DNA of 49,170 nt from Anaerolineaceae bacterium. GTDB taxonomy: Bacteria > Chloroflexota > Anaerolineae > Anaerolineales > Anaerolineaceae. Below the pieces are notes generated by a model, which ran no database searches, had not been told where the DNA came from, and saw only the letters and a list, made by a program, of their open reading frames with translations. Shown one piece after another: positions 41,929 to 49,170 of this stretch (position 1 is the first letter of the stretch; the number at the start of each line of letters is the position of its first letter). Location of the stretch: positions 37,631 to 86,800 of the forward strand of contig DQHW01000030.1 in NCBI GenBank assembly GCA_003524305.1. The letters are read 5' to 3'. The position numbers and the translations under genes are program-made.

Positions 41929-42342
41929 ATGAGAGAACGAAAAAACGAATTAGCGCCTTGTGGCGTTTTTTGTGGAGCTTGTCCTTCTTATAATAAGACT
42001 TGTGTTGGATGTTCAACAGAAAATAAAGATCAAAAAAGAACAAGTAAATGGAGCTGCAAAGTAAGAAATTGTTGTTATCTAGAACAAAAGAAAAATTATT
42101 GTATTGAGTGTGATAAGTTTCCATGTAGAATCCTCAAAAAGAAAATTATAGACACTCATCCTGAAGAAGAAAATTTTAAATATAGGCATGAAATTCCAGA
42201 GGTCTTTGAAAAAGCAATAAAAATGAATATAGAGGATTTTCTTGAATATCAGAAGAAAAGATGGTCATGTCCATCTTGTGGAGGAATTATCAATTTTTAT
42301 AAGTACACATGTAGTGAATGTGGGAAAAAAGTGATTGTGTAA
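41929..42342 (+). CDS. DUF3795 protein, Cys-rich
   Basis: 137 residues. CGVFCGACPSYNKTCVGCS, KVRNCCYLEQKKNYCIECDKFPC and a C-terminal zinc ribbon CPSCGGIINFYKYTCSECG total many Cys, typical of DUF3795 proteins that may bind zinc or iron-sulfur clusters. AGAAAGGAGG precedes the start. AT-rich like the two neighbours and probably of the same foreign origin. Function unknown. Confidence 0.85.
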   Translation: MRERKNELAPCGVFCGACPSYNKTCVGCSTENKDQKRTSKWSCKVRNCCYLEQKKNYCIECDKFPCRILKKKIIDTHPEEENFKYRHEIPEVFEKAIKMNIEDFLEYQKKRWSCPSCGGIINFYKYTCSECGKKVIV

Positions 42343-42517
42343 TTAATGATGATGGTAGTTAAGCTTGTTCTTCTTTATAGCCCTTTTCCGCAGACAAAGA
42401 CTGTTTTGGCAGACATACCATAATCCTTTCGTGAAATAGGTCAGCCACATCAATAGGCGGATAACACAATATTTTCAATTATGAAATGTACATATAAAAA
42501 TGGTCGGTATATTAATT

Positions 42518-42658
42518 ATGAACATAGAAGTATGCCGATATTGCAAAGCACGATTGTTTCAGTTTGGTTTCTGCGTAATGACCTGTAGTGATTATTCTTC
42601 GAGAAATAAGATCTCGCTAATTTTTGGGGATTATCAAAATACAAAGAAGTTTCATTAA
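42518..42658 (+). CDS. Possible 46-residue Cys-rich small protein
   Basis: Short ORF beginning MNIEVCRYCKARLFQFGFCVMTC, with four Cys in a C-x2-C-x9-C-x3-C arrangement that could bind a metal. No strong ribosome binding site. It lies in the AT-rich patch, in a 700-base gap between the DUF3795 gene and the B12 operon. Could be chance. Confidence 0.3.
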   Translation: MNIEVCRYCKARLFQFGFCVMTCSDYSSRNKISLIFGDYQNTKKFH

Positions 42659-42759
42659 ATTCCCGGTGTTCCAATCAGATTCACACAGGTTATCCAAAAT
42701 ATGATCATGACAAGTTTCTGAATTATAAAAACAGAATTCGGTAACTTTTCGTGGAACGC

Positions 42760-42789
42760 TTGACGCTTTTGTATGAACTGTTATAGAAT
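42760..42789 (+). promoter_or_regulatory. Promoter of the B12 transport operon
   Basis: TTGACG (42760-42765) and TAGAAT (42784-42789), spacer 18 bases, about 20 bases before the riboswitch begins. Confidence 0.55.
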
Positions 42790-42809
42790 ACCTTTAACTG
42801 AATAAATGC

Positions 42810-42925
42810 TTTTCTGGTGCCACTCCCCCGGATGGGAGGGCTTAAAGGCGAAACCGGTGTATAGTCCGGTGCTGTAGCGCAACTGTAATTCAGAGCAATC
42901 TGATAAGCCAGGTCGCCCGCCAAAA
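42810..42925 (+). promoter_or_regulatory. Cobalamin riboswitch
   Basis: GGTGCC, then GGCGAAACCGGTG, a short loop and CCGGTGCTGTAGCGC, AACTGTAA (B12-box core), GATAAGCCAGG and CGCCCGCC occur in the order and spacing of the cobalamin riboswitch. It senses adenosyl- or related cobalamin. The downstream terminator at 42984-43013 would complete the expression platform, and the operon encodes B12 import, consistent with repression by its product. Confidence 0.9.
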
Positions 42926-42983
42926 AAGCGTGTCACACACTCTCGCATTAAGGAGGTGGGCACTCGCCTTAAACAAGACGATC

Positions 42984-43013
42984 ACCCTGTCCAATATGCG
43001 GCAGGGTATTTTT
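42984..43013 (+). terminator. Riboswitch-linked terminator
   Basis: ACCCTG (42984-42989) and CAGGGT (43002-43007), with CC/GG pairs inside the loop, then ATTTTT. About 50 bases upstream of the BtuF-like start. Confidence 0.75.
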
Positions 43014-43062
43014 ATCCCCTGCTGCAAATCGACCAAAGCGATATTAAATGATAAGGAATACC

Positions 43063-43983
43063 ATGAAGAAGATTACGCAATTCTTATTAATCATCACCCT
43101 TCTGGCTGCACTCCTGGCCGGATGCGCCCCTGCAGCTTCTGCACCCCAGGCGATCACCCTCACCGACGGGCTTGGACGCACCGTCACCCTGGATCAGCCC
43201 GCCGAACGCATTGTCTCGCTTGCCCCCTCTGCCACAGAAATTTTGTTTGCCGTTGGCGCCGGAGATCAAGTGATCGGGCGCGACAGCTTCTCTAATTATC
43301 CTGAATCCGTCTCAGGGCTTCAAGATGTGGGCGGTTCAATGGGCGATTACTCCCTAGAAACCATCACCAGTCTGAACCCCGACCTGGTGGTGCTGACCGA
43401 GATCAACACCCCCGAACAGGTCAAGGCGCTTGAAGATTTAGGTCTGACGGTTTACTACATCAAAAACCCTGTTCAGTTGGATGGACTTTATCCCATTCTC
43501 GAAACGGTTGGCGAATTGACCGGCCATGACAAGGATGCTGCTGAACTGGTGGATTCATTGACGGCCAGAGTTGCCAAGGTGACCGAAACCATTGCCAAGG
43601 CTCAAGACAAACCGCTGGTGTTTTACGAGTTGGATGGTTCTGATGCCGCCAAACCCTGGACTTCCGGCCCTAACACCTTCATGGATCAACTGATCCAGAT
43701 GGCGGGCGGGGTGAACGTTGGTTCAGCAATGACGGACGCCTGGGCCCAGATCAGCCTCGAAGAACTGCTGGTGCAAGACCCCGACATGATCTTACTCGGT
43801 GACGCCGCCTACGGCATGACCGCTGAACAGGTTGCCACCCGCGCAGGTTGGGAAACCCTCACCGCGGTCAAGAACAACTCGATTTATGCCTTTAATGATG
43901 ACATGGCCAGCCGGCCTGGTCCGCGCATGGTGGATGGACTTGAAGCATTAGCCAAGTTGATCCATCCGGAACTGTATCAATAA
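43063..43983 (+). CDS. btuF: ABC transporter substrate-binding lipoprotein, vitamin B12 (BtuF-like)
   Basis: 306 residues from the ATG at 43063, which follows AAGGAA; the upstream ATG at 43048 is less suitable. Signal peptide MKKITQFLLIITLLAALLAGC has a lipobox Cys. The rest is the class III periplasmic-binding fold: TLDQPAERIVSLAPSATEILFAVGAGDQVIGRDSFSNYP and LNPDLVVLTEINTPEQVKAL. The riboswitch upstream assigns cobalamin as ligand; heme or siderophore-type binders share the fold. Confidence 0.88.
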   Translation: MKKITQFLLIITLLAALLAGCAPAASAPQAITLTDGLGRTVTLDQPAERIVSLAPSATEILFAVGAGDQVIGRDSFSNYPESVSGLQDVGGSMGDYSLETITSLNPDLVVLTEINTPEQVKALEDLGLTVYYIKNPVQLDGLYPILETVGELTGHDKDAAELVDSLTARVAKVTETIAKAQDKPLVFYELDGSDAAKPWTSGPNTFMDQLIQMAGGVNVGSAMTDAWAQISLEELLVQDPDMILLGDAAYGMTAEQVATRAGWETLTAVKNNSIYAFNDDMASRPGPRMVDGLEALAKLIHPELYQ

Positions 43984-43984
43984 C

Positions 43985-45013
43985 ATGAAGCACACTGCCC
44001 GCCCGTTCATAATCAGTTTTATCATTCTCATCGCAGCCGTATTGGTTAGCTTTCTGGTGGGCAGTGTTTTCATTCCCCCCGCCGCCTTGTGGGATTTAAT
44101 AAAATCCGCGCTGCGGGGTACAACATCGGCGCTTGATCCCAACGGATCTTTCGCTGCCATCCTGTTTCAATTAAGAGCGCCGCGCACGCTTTTGCTTATA
44201 CTGGTAGGCGCTTCGCTGGCCGGCAGCGGATCGGCCTATCAAGGCTTGTTCCGCAACCCGCTGGCCGACCCTTTTATGATCGGGGTGTCATCAGGCGCAG
44301 GCGCAGGTGCTGTCATCGCCATGAGCATCCAGTGGCCCTATTCAACGCTGGGATTGATCGCCGTACCCCTCGCCGCTTTCGCAGGTGCAATCCTGGCTGT
44401 GCTTGTGGTGACCCAGTTAGCCAGGGTGGGCAAGACCATCCCCACCACCAACCTGATTTTGGCTGGTGTTTCAGTGAGCGCCTTTGCCTCCGCGCTGACC
44501 TCGCTGCTGATGATCAACTCAACCGGCGAACTGAGACGCGCCATCGTTTGGCTGATGGGCGGCTCCACCCTTACCGGTTGGAACCCCGTGCTGGGCGTGC
44601 TGCCTTATGCGGTGATCGGTCTTGTGGTGCTGCTGGTGATGGCACATCCGCTGAACGTGCTGCAGTTCGGAGACGAACAAGCCCAACAATTGGGCATCCA
44701 TGTGCAAAAAACACGACTGATCATCATCACAGCGGCCACGCTGGCTACGGCTGCTGCGGTGGCTTTTGCAGGTGTAATTGGCTTTGTGGGGCTGGTCATT
44801 CCGCATGTGGTACGCATGCTGTGGGGAGGCGATTACCGCCGCCTGCTGCCACTCTCAATGATCTGCGGCGCGAGTCTGCTGCTCGTAACAGATGTGGTGG
44901 CACGTACCATCATTTCGCCGCAAGAAATCCCCGTGGGCATCATCACCGCCTTGTTGGGAGCCCCATTCTTCTTGTGGGTGCTCAAACGTTCAAAATCACA
45001 GAATTATTGGTGA
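43985..45013 (+). CDS. btuC: ABC transporter permease, BtuC-like
   Basis: 342 residues with about 10 membrane helices of the FecCD family. FQLRAPRTLLLILVGASLAGSG, NPLADPFMIGVSSGAG and the cytoplasmic loop VGLVIPHVVRMLWGGDYRRLLP that meets the ATPase are diagnostic. It follows btuF after one base and precedes btuD by 4 bases. Cobalamin specificity inferred from the riboswitch. Confidence 0.92.
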   Translation: MKHTARPFIISFIILIAAVLVSFLVGSVFIPPAALWDLIKSALRGTTSALDPNGSFAAILFQLRAPRTLLLILVGASLAGSGSAYQGLFRNPLADPFMIGVSSGAGAGAVIAMSIQWPYSTLGLIAVPLAAFAGAILAVLVVTQLARVGKTIPTTNLILAGVSVSAFASALTSLLMINSTGELRRAIVWLMGGSTLTGWNPVLGVLPYAVIGLVVLLVMAHPLNVLQFGDEQAQQLGIHVQKTRLIIITAATLATAAAVAFAGVIGFVGLVIPHVVRMLWGGDYRRLLPLSMICGASLLLVTDVVARTIISPQEIPVGIITALLGAPFFLWVLKRSKSQNYW

Positions 45014-45017
45014 AACC

Positions 45018-45812
45018 ATGCTTTCTATTGAACATCTCAACGCCGGATACAACGGCAGAAAAGTGCTTCACGATATTAACCTGAAAGTGCCGCAAGGTGC
45101 TGTTATCGCTTTGATCGGACCGAATGGTTCTGGCAAGACCACCCTCATCCGCGCCATCAGTGGAATTTTAAACCCCGAATCAGGTAAAGTGCTTTACAAC
45201 GGTCAGGATTTGACCAAAATAAGCATCCAGGAACGGTCAAAACTAATTGCCGTGGTGCCGCAAATCCGCAACCTGCCGCCGGCTTTTTCAGTGTACGAGG
45301 TGGTGGCGTTGGGCAGAACACCTTATTTGAACTGGTTTGGAATCACCTCCGGGCCAGATCACGAGATCGTCAACCAATCCATGGCGCAAGTGGACCTTTT
45401 GGAAATGGCTGATCGGAATATCGCTGAATTGTCTGGCGGAGAGCAGCAGCGCGTGATGCTGGCCAGGGCGCTGGCACAACAAACACCTGTTCTGGTCATG
45501 GATGAACCGACCTCTCACCTTGACCTTCAATACCAGGTCAGTTTCCTTAAAAACGTCCACCGCCTGGCCCACCCGTCAGAACAAGAAATTCAAAACGGCT
45601 TTGAACCAAGGGCGGCGCTGGTCGCCATCCACGATCTCAACCTGCTGGCCAACTTCGCAGACCAGGTGGCTTTAATGGTGGAAGGCCAACTTGTCAAGCT
45701 TGGCACTCCAGCAGAAGTGCTGCAGCCTGATATTCTAAGCGGGGTTTATCATCTGCCGCTGACTACGCTGCAAGACCCAAAAACCGGACATTTCGCCGTT
45801 TTACCTCGATAA
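45018..45812 (+). CDS. btuD: ABC transporter ATPase, BtuD-like
   Basis: 264 residues from the ATG at 45018. Walker A GPNGSGKTTLIRAISG, Q-loop VVPQIRNLP, signature LSGGEQQRVMLARALAQQ, Walker B VLVMDEPTSHLD and switch His AIHDLNLLANF all present. Member of the FecE/BtuD family; completes the B12 importer. Start overlaps neither neighbour; a longer frame from 44892 only shadows btuC. Confidence 0.94.
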   Translation: MLSIEHLNAGYNGRKVLHDINLKVPQGAVIALIGPNGSGKTTLIRAISGILNPESGKVLYNGQDLTKISIQERSKLIAVVPQIRNLPPAFSVYEVVALGRTPYLNWFGITSGPDHEIVNQSMAQVDLLEMADRNIAELSGGEQQRVMLARALAQQTPVLVMDEPTSHLDLQYQVSFLKNVHRLAHPSEQEIQNGFEPRAALVAIHDLNLLANFADQVALMVEGQLVKLGTPAEVLQPDILSGVYHLPLTTLQDPKTGHFAVLPR

Positions 45813-45848
45813 TCCCTTATAATGCTTTCAATCTGAAAGCGAGGAACT

Positions 45849-46133
45849 ATGAAAATTGAGGTCAACCTGGTAGCGGCATACAAGCTAATTGCTCAAAAAG
45901 GCCGCTTAACACTTGAACTGCCTGAAAAAAGTTCAGTTCATGATGTGATCAAAGCGGTTGTAAAAACTGCTCCTGCGTTGAAATCACACTGGTTGGAAAA
46001 AGACGGCTCTCCTTCGCAACAACTGCATCCCTTTTTAAATGGCGACGATGTATCCACGCTGTCTGAAGGATTGAACACCTGCCTGGAAACAGGCGACAGT
46101 CTGGAATTCATTCCGCCGTTGTCGGGTGGGTGA
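45849..46133 (+). CDS. MoaD/ThiS-type sulfur-carrier protein
   Basis: 94 residues, ubiquitin-like, ending in PPLSGG. The terminal Gly-Gly is the site for adenylation and thiocarboxylation by MoeB/ThiF-type enzymes. ETGDSLEFIPPLSGG resembles MoaD rather than ThiS. No MoaE, MoeB or cysteine-synthesis gene is adjacent, so the pathway is open. AGCGAGG ribosome binding site. Confidence 0.85.
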   Translation: MKIEVNLVAAYKLIAQKGRLTLELPEKSSVHDVIKAVVKTAPALKSHWLEKDGSPSQQLHPFLNGDDVSTLSEGLNTCLETGDSLEFIPPLSGG

Positions 46134-46152
46134 TCCTAACAATGTTTAAAGC

Positions 46153-46189
46153 AAAGCTACCGATATCCTATGAAATCGGTAGCTTTTTT
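46153..46189 (+). terminator. Intrinsic terminator after the MoaD-like gene
   Basis: AAAGCTACCGAT (46153-46164) pairs with ATCGGTAGCTTT (46175-46186), followed by T-run. Confidence 0.9.
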
Positions 46190-46370
46190 GTATTACTAGT
46201 TCATTAGAGAGTTCGTTTAACACTAGACTCCGGGGAATCTGAATTGCAAGATTCCCGGTATTCATATGACTAAATCTTAAGGAACGAGTACTGCCTGGTG
46301 AATGGGTGATCCAAAAAATGTTAAGTGCAAGGTAACAAATTCAAAAATTAAAAGAATTCGGAACCTTTTA

Positions 46371-46769
46371 CTACTTTATAACACTGGTAAACACATTAAA
46401 AGTAGGTGGATTTTCGATCACTTGCTTGACTTTGCATTGATCCGCAGAACGCACCAGGGCGGGATAGTATTTCTCAGGGAAATCAGGCGGAACCTGAATC
46501 TCGAGTTCAATGTTTTCGGTCTTGCCTGTGGAACGGTCTGTCTGCACACGTTGGATAATGCGGATGCCCTCGGTGGGGAGTCCGCGCTGGTTGCAAAAGC
46601 CCAGCACGTAAATGCCGGCGCAGGTACCTAATGAGGCCAAAAAGAGGGCAAATGGGGTGGGTGCAGAAGCTGCGCCGCCGCCCATGGGGGGTTGATCTGT
46701 CATTACTGTGTACGGTCCGAAGTGGGCGTCCACTCTGGCGCCGCCGGGGAAGTCAATTATCATTTCCAT
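46371..46769 (-). CDS. OsmC-like peroxiredoxin-type protein
   Basis: 132 residues. APTPFALFLASLGTCAGIYVLGFCNQRGLP holds the two Cys of the OsmC/Ohr family (resolving pair near 50 and 59), and PTEGIRIIQRVQTD and EKYYPALVRSADQCKVKQVI follow the family pattern. Probably removes organic peroxides. Short genes of this kind are often YhfA-like OsmC variants. Single minus-strand gene. Confidence 0.87.
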   Translation of the reverse strand: MEMIIDFPGGARVDAHFGPYTVMTDQPPMGGGAASAPTPFALFLASLGTCAGIYVLGFCNQRGLPTEGIRIIQRVQTDRSTGKTENIELEIQVPPDFPEKYYPALVRSADQCKVKQVIENPPTFNVFTSVIK

Positions 46770-46898
46770 GTTCGTTCTCCTGAAGTTGGTATTAAATTTA
46801 GATGTATCGATGCGTCAAAAGTGACAATTTATTGAGTTATGGTATGATTTTAACAAACAAAAGCAATTTATATCGATCTTTTCCATGAGGTAATTCAT

Positions 46899-47150
46899 AT
46901 GACAGACCAAATCCCAAATTTTTCTCAAATCGAGCAGTTGCGCGGATTGATTGAACAACTCAACTCATATATCTCATCTTATCACGGCGGTGAAGTGGAA
47001 TTTGTATCTTTCGACGGCAAGGTGGTCAAAGTCAAACTTGGCGGCGCCTGTTTGGGATGTCCTCTTTCACCGGTCACCGTCAAGGGCTGGGTTGAAGGTA
47101 CAGTCAGGCAGTTCTTCCCTGAAATCGAAAAGGTAGAATCAATTAATTAA
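46899..47150 (+). CDS. NifU-like Fe-S scaffold protein
   Basis: 83 residues equal to the C-terminal NifU/Nfu domain, with GGEVEFVSFDGKVVKVKLGGACLGCPLS holding the CxxC cluster ligands. Assembles or transfers iron-sulfur clusters. GAGGTAATTC upstream gives a good ribosome binding site. The plausible promoter is GTGACA-16-TATGAT near 46821. Confidence 0.9.
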   Translation: MTDQIPNFSQIEQLRGLIEQLNSYISSYHGGEVEFVSFDGKVVKVKLGGACLGCPLSPVTVKGWVEGTVRQFFPEIEKVESIN

Positions 47151-47165
47151 GGGCAATTAACATAT

Positions 47166-47234
47166 ACCTTGACAAGGAACCCCTCTCGCCGCTAACGCAG
47201 CTCGGGGGCGCGAAAACCGCGGCCTTGTCAAGGT
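47166..47234. repeat. REP-like element, copy 4, inside a 12-bp inverted repeat
   Basis: ACCTTGACAAGG (47166-47177) and CCTTGTCAAGGT (47223-47234) are perfect inverse arms flanking the repeat ACCCCTCTCGCCGCTA then GCAGCTCGGGGGCGC, the same family as at 29936, 34142 and 37122. Confidence 0.65.
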
Positions 47235-47332
47235 TGGTCTGAAAAAACAAACGGCAGGCTCCAAGTTGCCGAAATCCAAAACCAGAATTAACCCCAAGCA
47301 TAATAAAAAGTGAAATCAATCAATTAAGCGCA

Positions 47333-47364
47333 AGTTTCCGAATTCTTTTAAGAATTCGGAAACT
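47333..47364. terminator. Long perfect hairpin near the end of the SHOCT-like gene
   Basis: AGTTTCCGAATTCTT (47333-47347) and AAGAATTCGGAAACT (47350-47364), 15-base arms with a 2-base loop. Lies between the NifU-like gene and the convergent SHOCT-like gene. T-run on the plus side (47370-47374). Confidence 0.6.
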
Positions 47365-47382
47365 GAAGATTTTTGTTTTGAT

Positions 47383-47775
47383 TTATTCGAGATAGATTTC
47401 GACGCGTTCCTGTTCGTCGTCATCCGCCACATCCAAAATCTTGCCAATCTTGCCGCTGCGAATGGATTCGCGCAGGATGGCAGGGTCGAGGTTCTGCCGG
47501 TCAATAGAAAGACGCGCACCAAATTTAGTGCCGGTATTGACCAGACCGGCCGGCATGCGTACGTTCACCCGCCGTTTGCCAGAGATCATATCCGTGACGA
47601 TGACCCTGACCCACTGTGCCGAAGGTGTGCGGCTGCCTGAAGCGGCTGCATTGAGCGCGGCTGTTTTTACTTCAGAAGTACTGCATGCATTCAGCAGTTC
47701 AATCCCCTGCTCTGCAGTGATCTTGCCGTTTTGGATCATTTGAAGGATTTTAATTTTTTCTGTTTCAGTAGCCAC
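47383..47775 (-). CDS. Small SHOCT-like domain protein
   Basis: 130 residues. The N-terminal ETEKIKILQMIQNGKITAEQGIELLNA (about 4-30) is the SHOCT-like helix-turn motif found at the start of many Bacillota/Chloroflexota membrane-stress proteins. The C-terminal part (about 55-130) has VRVIVTDMISGKRRVNVRMPAGLV, a pattern I do not link to a function. No membrane segment. Stands alone between convergent hairpin and the Lgt-like gene. Confidence 0.75.
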   Translation of the reverse strand: MATETEKIKILQMIQNGKITAEQGIELLNACSTSEVKTAALNAAASGSRTPSAQWVRVIVTDMISGKRRVNVRMPAGLVNTGTKFGARLSIDRQNLDPAILRESIRSGKIGKILDVADDDEQERVEIYLE

Positions 47776-47907
47776 TGCGTGTCATCCAATCTTTATTTGC
47801 TTACCCAATTTTACCCGGCTTATGTCCATTTTGCAGAAGATTTCACTTGTTTTTTCCAAATCTGTAGAAGGAGCTTGTGGTAAGATAAATCCGTTAAAAG
47901 GATTTTT

Positions 47908-48651
47908 ATGAATTTATTTTCCTTGATCCTAGGGGTCGGCGGCTCCATTGCATTACTAAGAACTGTGCAGAAAACTTCAGCGGAACTGAGATTTCGCTGG
48001 CTGCTGGCAGGTTTAATCACCATGGCGGGTGCAATACTAGGGGCACGGATGGTTTTTGCCGCTGCCTATCAAATTTATTTTTCAACCCACACTCAAGAAA
48101 TCTTTCGCATCACAATGGGTGGTCTCTCATGGCCAGGCGCACTGGCCGGTGCCATCCTCTTTGCCTGGTTGTCACTTCTTGTTTTTCGTCTTCCCCTCAT
48201 TGAAGGGCTTGACCGTTTAAGCCAAATGCTGCTGCCTCTCGCAACTGCTATCTGGTTGGGCGGCTGGCAAGCTGGAATAGCCTTTGGCCAACTGCTGCCA
48301 GCAGGTACCTGGTGGGGAATGATGCTTCGCGATGAATCCGGTTTAACAGCCTTAAGAGTGCCGGTGCAACCCGCGGCGGTAGTCAGTTTGCTGTTGGTAT
48401 TGGGGTTGATCGAATGGTTATTGCGTTCGACCCAAAAAGACGGATTGAAGGCCGCCGTCAGTTTTTTTGTGCTCAGTTTGCACTGCCTGCTTTTCTCGTT
48501 CATGCGGTATGATAGTGTTCAAAGCATGTTTGGATTGCGATTGGACACTTGGGCGGCGATTTTCTTTACTGCCTTCGCCAGCTTGTTATTGATAATGATT
48601 TTATTTAAAAAGAAAAAACCAATCACCGGCATAGTGAGCGAATCGGAGTAA
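47908..48651 (+). CDS. Lgt-like integral membrane protein (divergent prolipoprotein diacylglyceryl transferase family)
   Basis: 247 residues with seven predicted helices in the Lgt pattern: AGAILGARMVFAAAYQIYF and GGLSWPGALAGAILFAWL match the first Lgt blocks, and GGWQAGIAFGQLLPAGTWWG corresponds to the block that normally has an essential Arg and is conserved as GRxGN/CFxNGE. Gln replaces Arg there, so transferase activity is doubtful. Four bases before the NadE/nitrilase gene, probably co-transcribed. Confidence 0.65.
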   Translation: MNLFSLILGVGGSIALLRTVQKTSAELRFRWLLAGLITMAGAILGARMVFAAAYQIYFSTHTQEIFRITMGGLSWPGALAGAILFAWLSLLVFRLPLIEGLDRLSQMLLPLATAIWLGGWQAGIAFGQLLPAGTWWGMMLRDESGLTALRVPVQPAAVVSLLLVLGLIEWLLRSTQKDGLKAAVSFFVLSLHCLLFSFMRYDSVQSMFGLRLDTWAAIFFTAFASLLLIMILFKKKKPITGIVSESE

Positions 48652-48655
48652 ACCT

Positions 48656-49170
48656 ATGAAATTAAACCTGGCACTGGCTCAAATCAACACCGTTCTTGGC
48701 GATGTCACCCGCAATCTCGAAAAACACCTTGAGCTGATCAAAGAAGCCCGCAACAAAGGTGCTGATTTAATCATCTTTCCAGAACTTTCGCTGACGGGTT
48801 ACATACTGCAAGACCTGGTGCCGACCGTTGCCCTGCACCCTGATGATTCCGATCCAATCTTCAATCAACTACTTGAAGCCTCAAGAGCCATTGACATTAT
48901 GGTGGGATTCGTTGAAGAAGATTCGCGCAACCGCTTTTATATTGCCTGCGCCTACCTTTCAGACGGCAAAGTGCTGCACGTGCATCACAAGGTTTACCTG
49001 CCGACTTATGGATTGTTTGATGAAGGACGTTTCTTTGCCGCTGGCGACGGCGTGAATGCCTTTGACACCCGTTTTGGCCGGGTCGGCATGTTGATCTGCG
49101 AAGATTTCTGGCATGCCTCACTGCCTTACGTGTTGTGGCTGGATGGCGCCGATCTCTTTTTGTTTGCCTC
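48656..49170 (+). CDS. Carbon-nitrogen hydrolase, probably N-terminal domain of NAD+ synthase (5' part; gene continues)
   Basis: The visible 171 residues form most of a nitrilase-superfamily glutaminase domain. The Glu-Lys-Cys triad is seen in IIFPELSLTGY, HVHHKVYLPTYGLFDEGR and VGMLICEDFWHAS. DEGRFFAAGD and the ICEDFWH context fit the glutamine-hydrolysing NadE of bacteria, so ammonia would be channelled to a C-terminal NAD synthetase that lies beyond the right edge. A simple nitrilase or amidase is possible. ATG at 48656 has CGGAG upstream. Confidence 0.85.
   Translation, partial: MKLNLALAQINTVLGDVTRNLEKHLELIKEARNKGADLIIFPELSLTGYILQDLVPTVALHPDDSDPIFNQLLEASRAIDIMVGFVEEDSRNRFYIACAYLSDGKVLHVHHKVYLPTYGLFDEGRFFAAGDGVNAFDTRFGRVGMLICEDFWHASLPYVLWLDGADLFLFA

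Noticed and set aside
42343..42780. Possible tRNA or other structured RNA upstream of the riboswitch
   Set aside because: No cloverleaf or known RNA motif could be assembled by eye; only the cobalamin riboswitch further downstream is convincing.
44332..45084. 250-codon frame overlapping btuC
   Set aside because: Arg/Cys-rich shadow of the permease gene; no recognisable domain.

Overview
The window looks like chromosomal DNA of a Chloroflexota bacterium, most likely class Anaerolineae. This is inferred from gene content: a primosome cluster with a DnaD-like and a DnaC-like protein, a DUF151 nuclease, TadE/TadG secreted proteins with Thr/Pro-rich stretches, bactofilin, a RIO-type kinase and UgtP/MGDG-type glycosyltransferase. 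No rRNA or tRNA gene and no CRISPR array was recognised, so the taxonomy rests on protein style only. Near-consensus TTGACA/TATAAT promoters and intrinsic terminators are common.

Layout. 1-3.7 kb (minus): replication operon DUF151 nuclease - dnaB - dnaD-like - dnaC-like; the last protein carries two AAA+ P-loops and runs off the left edge. 4.0-4.7 kb (plus): an orphan winged-helix regulator with a degenerate receiver. 4.8-12.6 kb (minus): a surface-protein region with two TadE-TadE-TadG cassettes and a third, solitary TadG paralogue, each unit preceded by the same 49-nt promoter element. 12.8-23.6 kb (minus): DUF92 protein, PH-domain protein, DegT aminotransferase, ProS, CPBP protease, bactofilin, a broken universal stress protein, then the most unusual part: thiamine-dependent 2-oxoacid dehydrogenase E1 alpha and E1 beta followed by a lipoyl/E3-binding/NeuD-type acyltransferase fusion in the place of E2, with an alkyladenine glycosylase and a nucleotide-sugar epimerase upstream. 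23.8-29.6 kb: housekeeping and small enzymes (adenosine deaminase, two GNATs, nitroreductase, HIT, cation transporter) and a RIO kinase with a leader peptide and attenuator-like hairpin. 29.8-37 kb: a looser region with REP-like repeats, HEAT lipoprotein, nucleotidyltransferase, flavin reductase, acyltransferase, metG, and a Phd/PIN toxin-antitoxin pair bracketed by a duplicated metG 3' end. 37.2-39.7 kb (minus): nucleosidase, glycolipid glycosyltransferase, CinA. 39.8-42.7 kb: an AT-rich, Firmicutes-like patch (MerR regulator, BtrH-like protein, DUF3795 protein). 42.7-45.8 kb: cobalamin riboswitch and btuF-btuC-btuD. 45.8-49.17 kb: MoaD-like, OsmC, NifU-like, SHOCT-like, Lgt-like and the start of a NadE/nitrilase protein.

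How genes may work together. The best candidate for a new system is the E1 alpha/E1 beta/lipoyl-NeuD operon: an acyl group generated by 2-oxoacid decarboxylation could be placed on the swinging lipoyl arm and passed directly to an amino sugar by the fused hexapeptide acyltransferase, without going through acyl-CoA. The epimerase and DegT aminotransferase on the same strand could supply the amino sugar. This is inference from domain architecture and gene order. Other linked sets are clearer: helicase plus loader proteins; riboswitch plus B12 importer; promoter/operator plus antitoxin/toxin; MerR-type promoter plus BtrH-like target.
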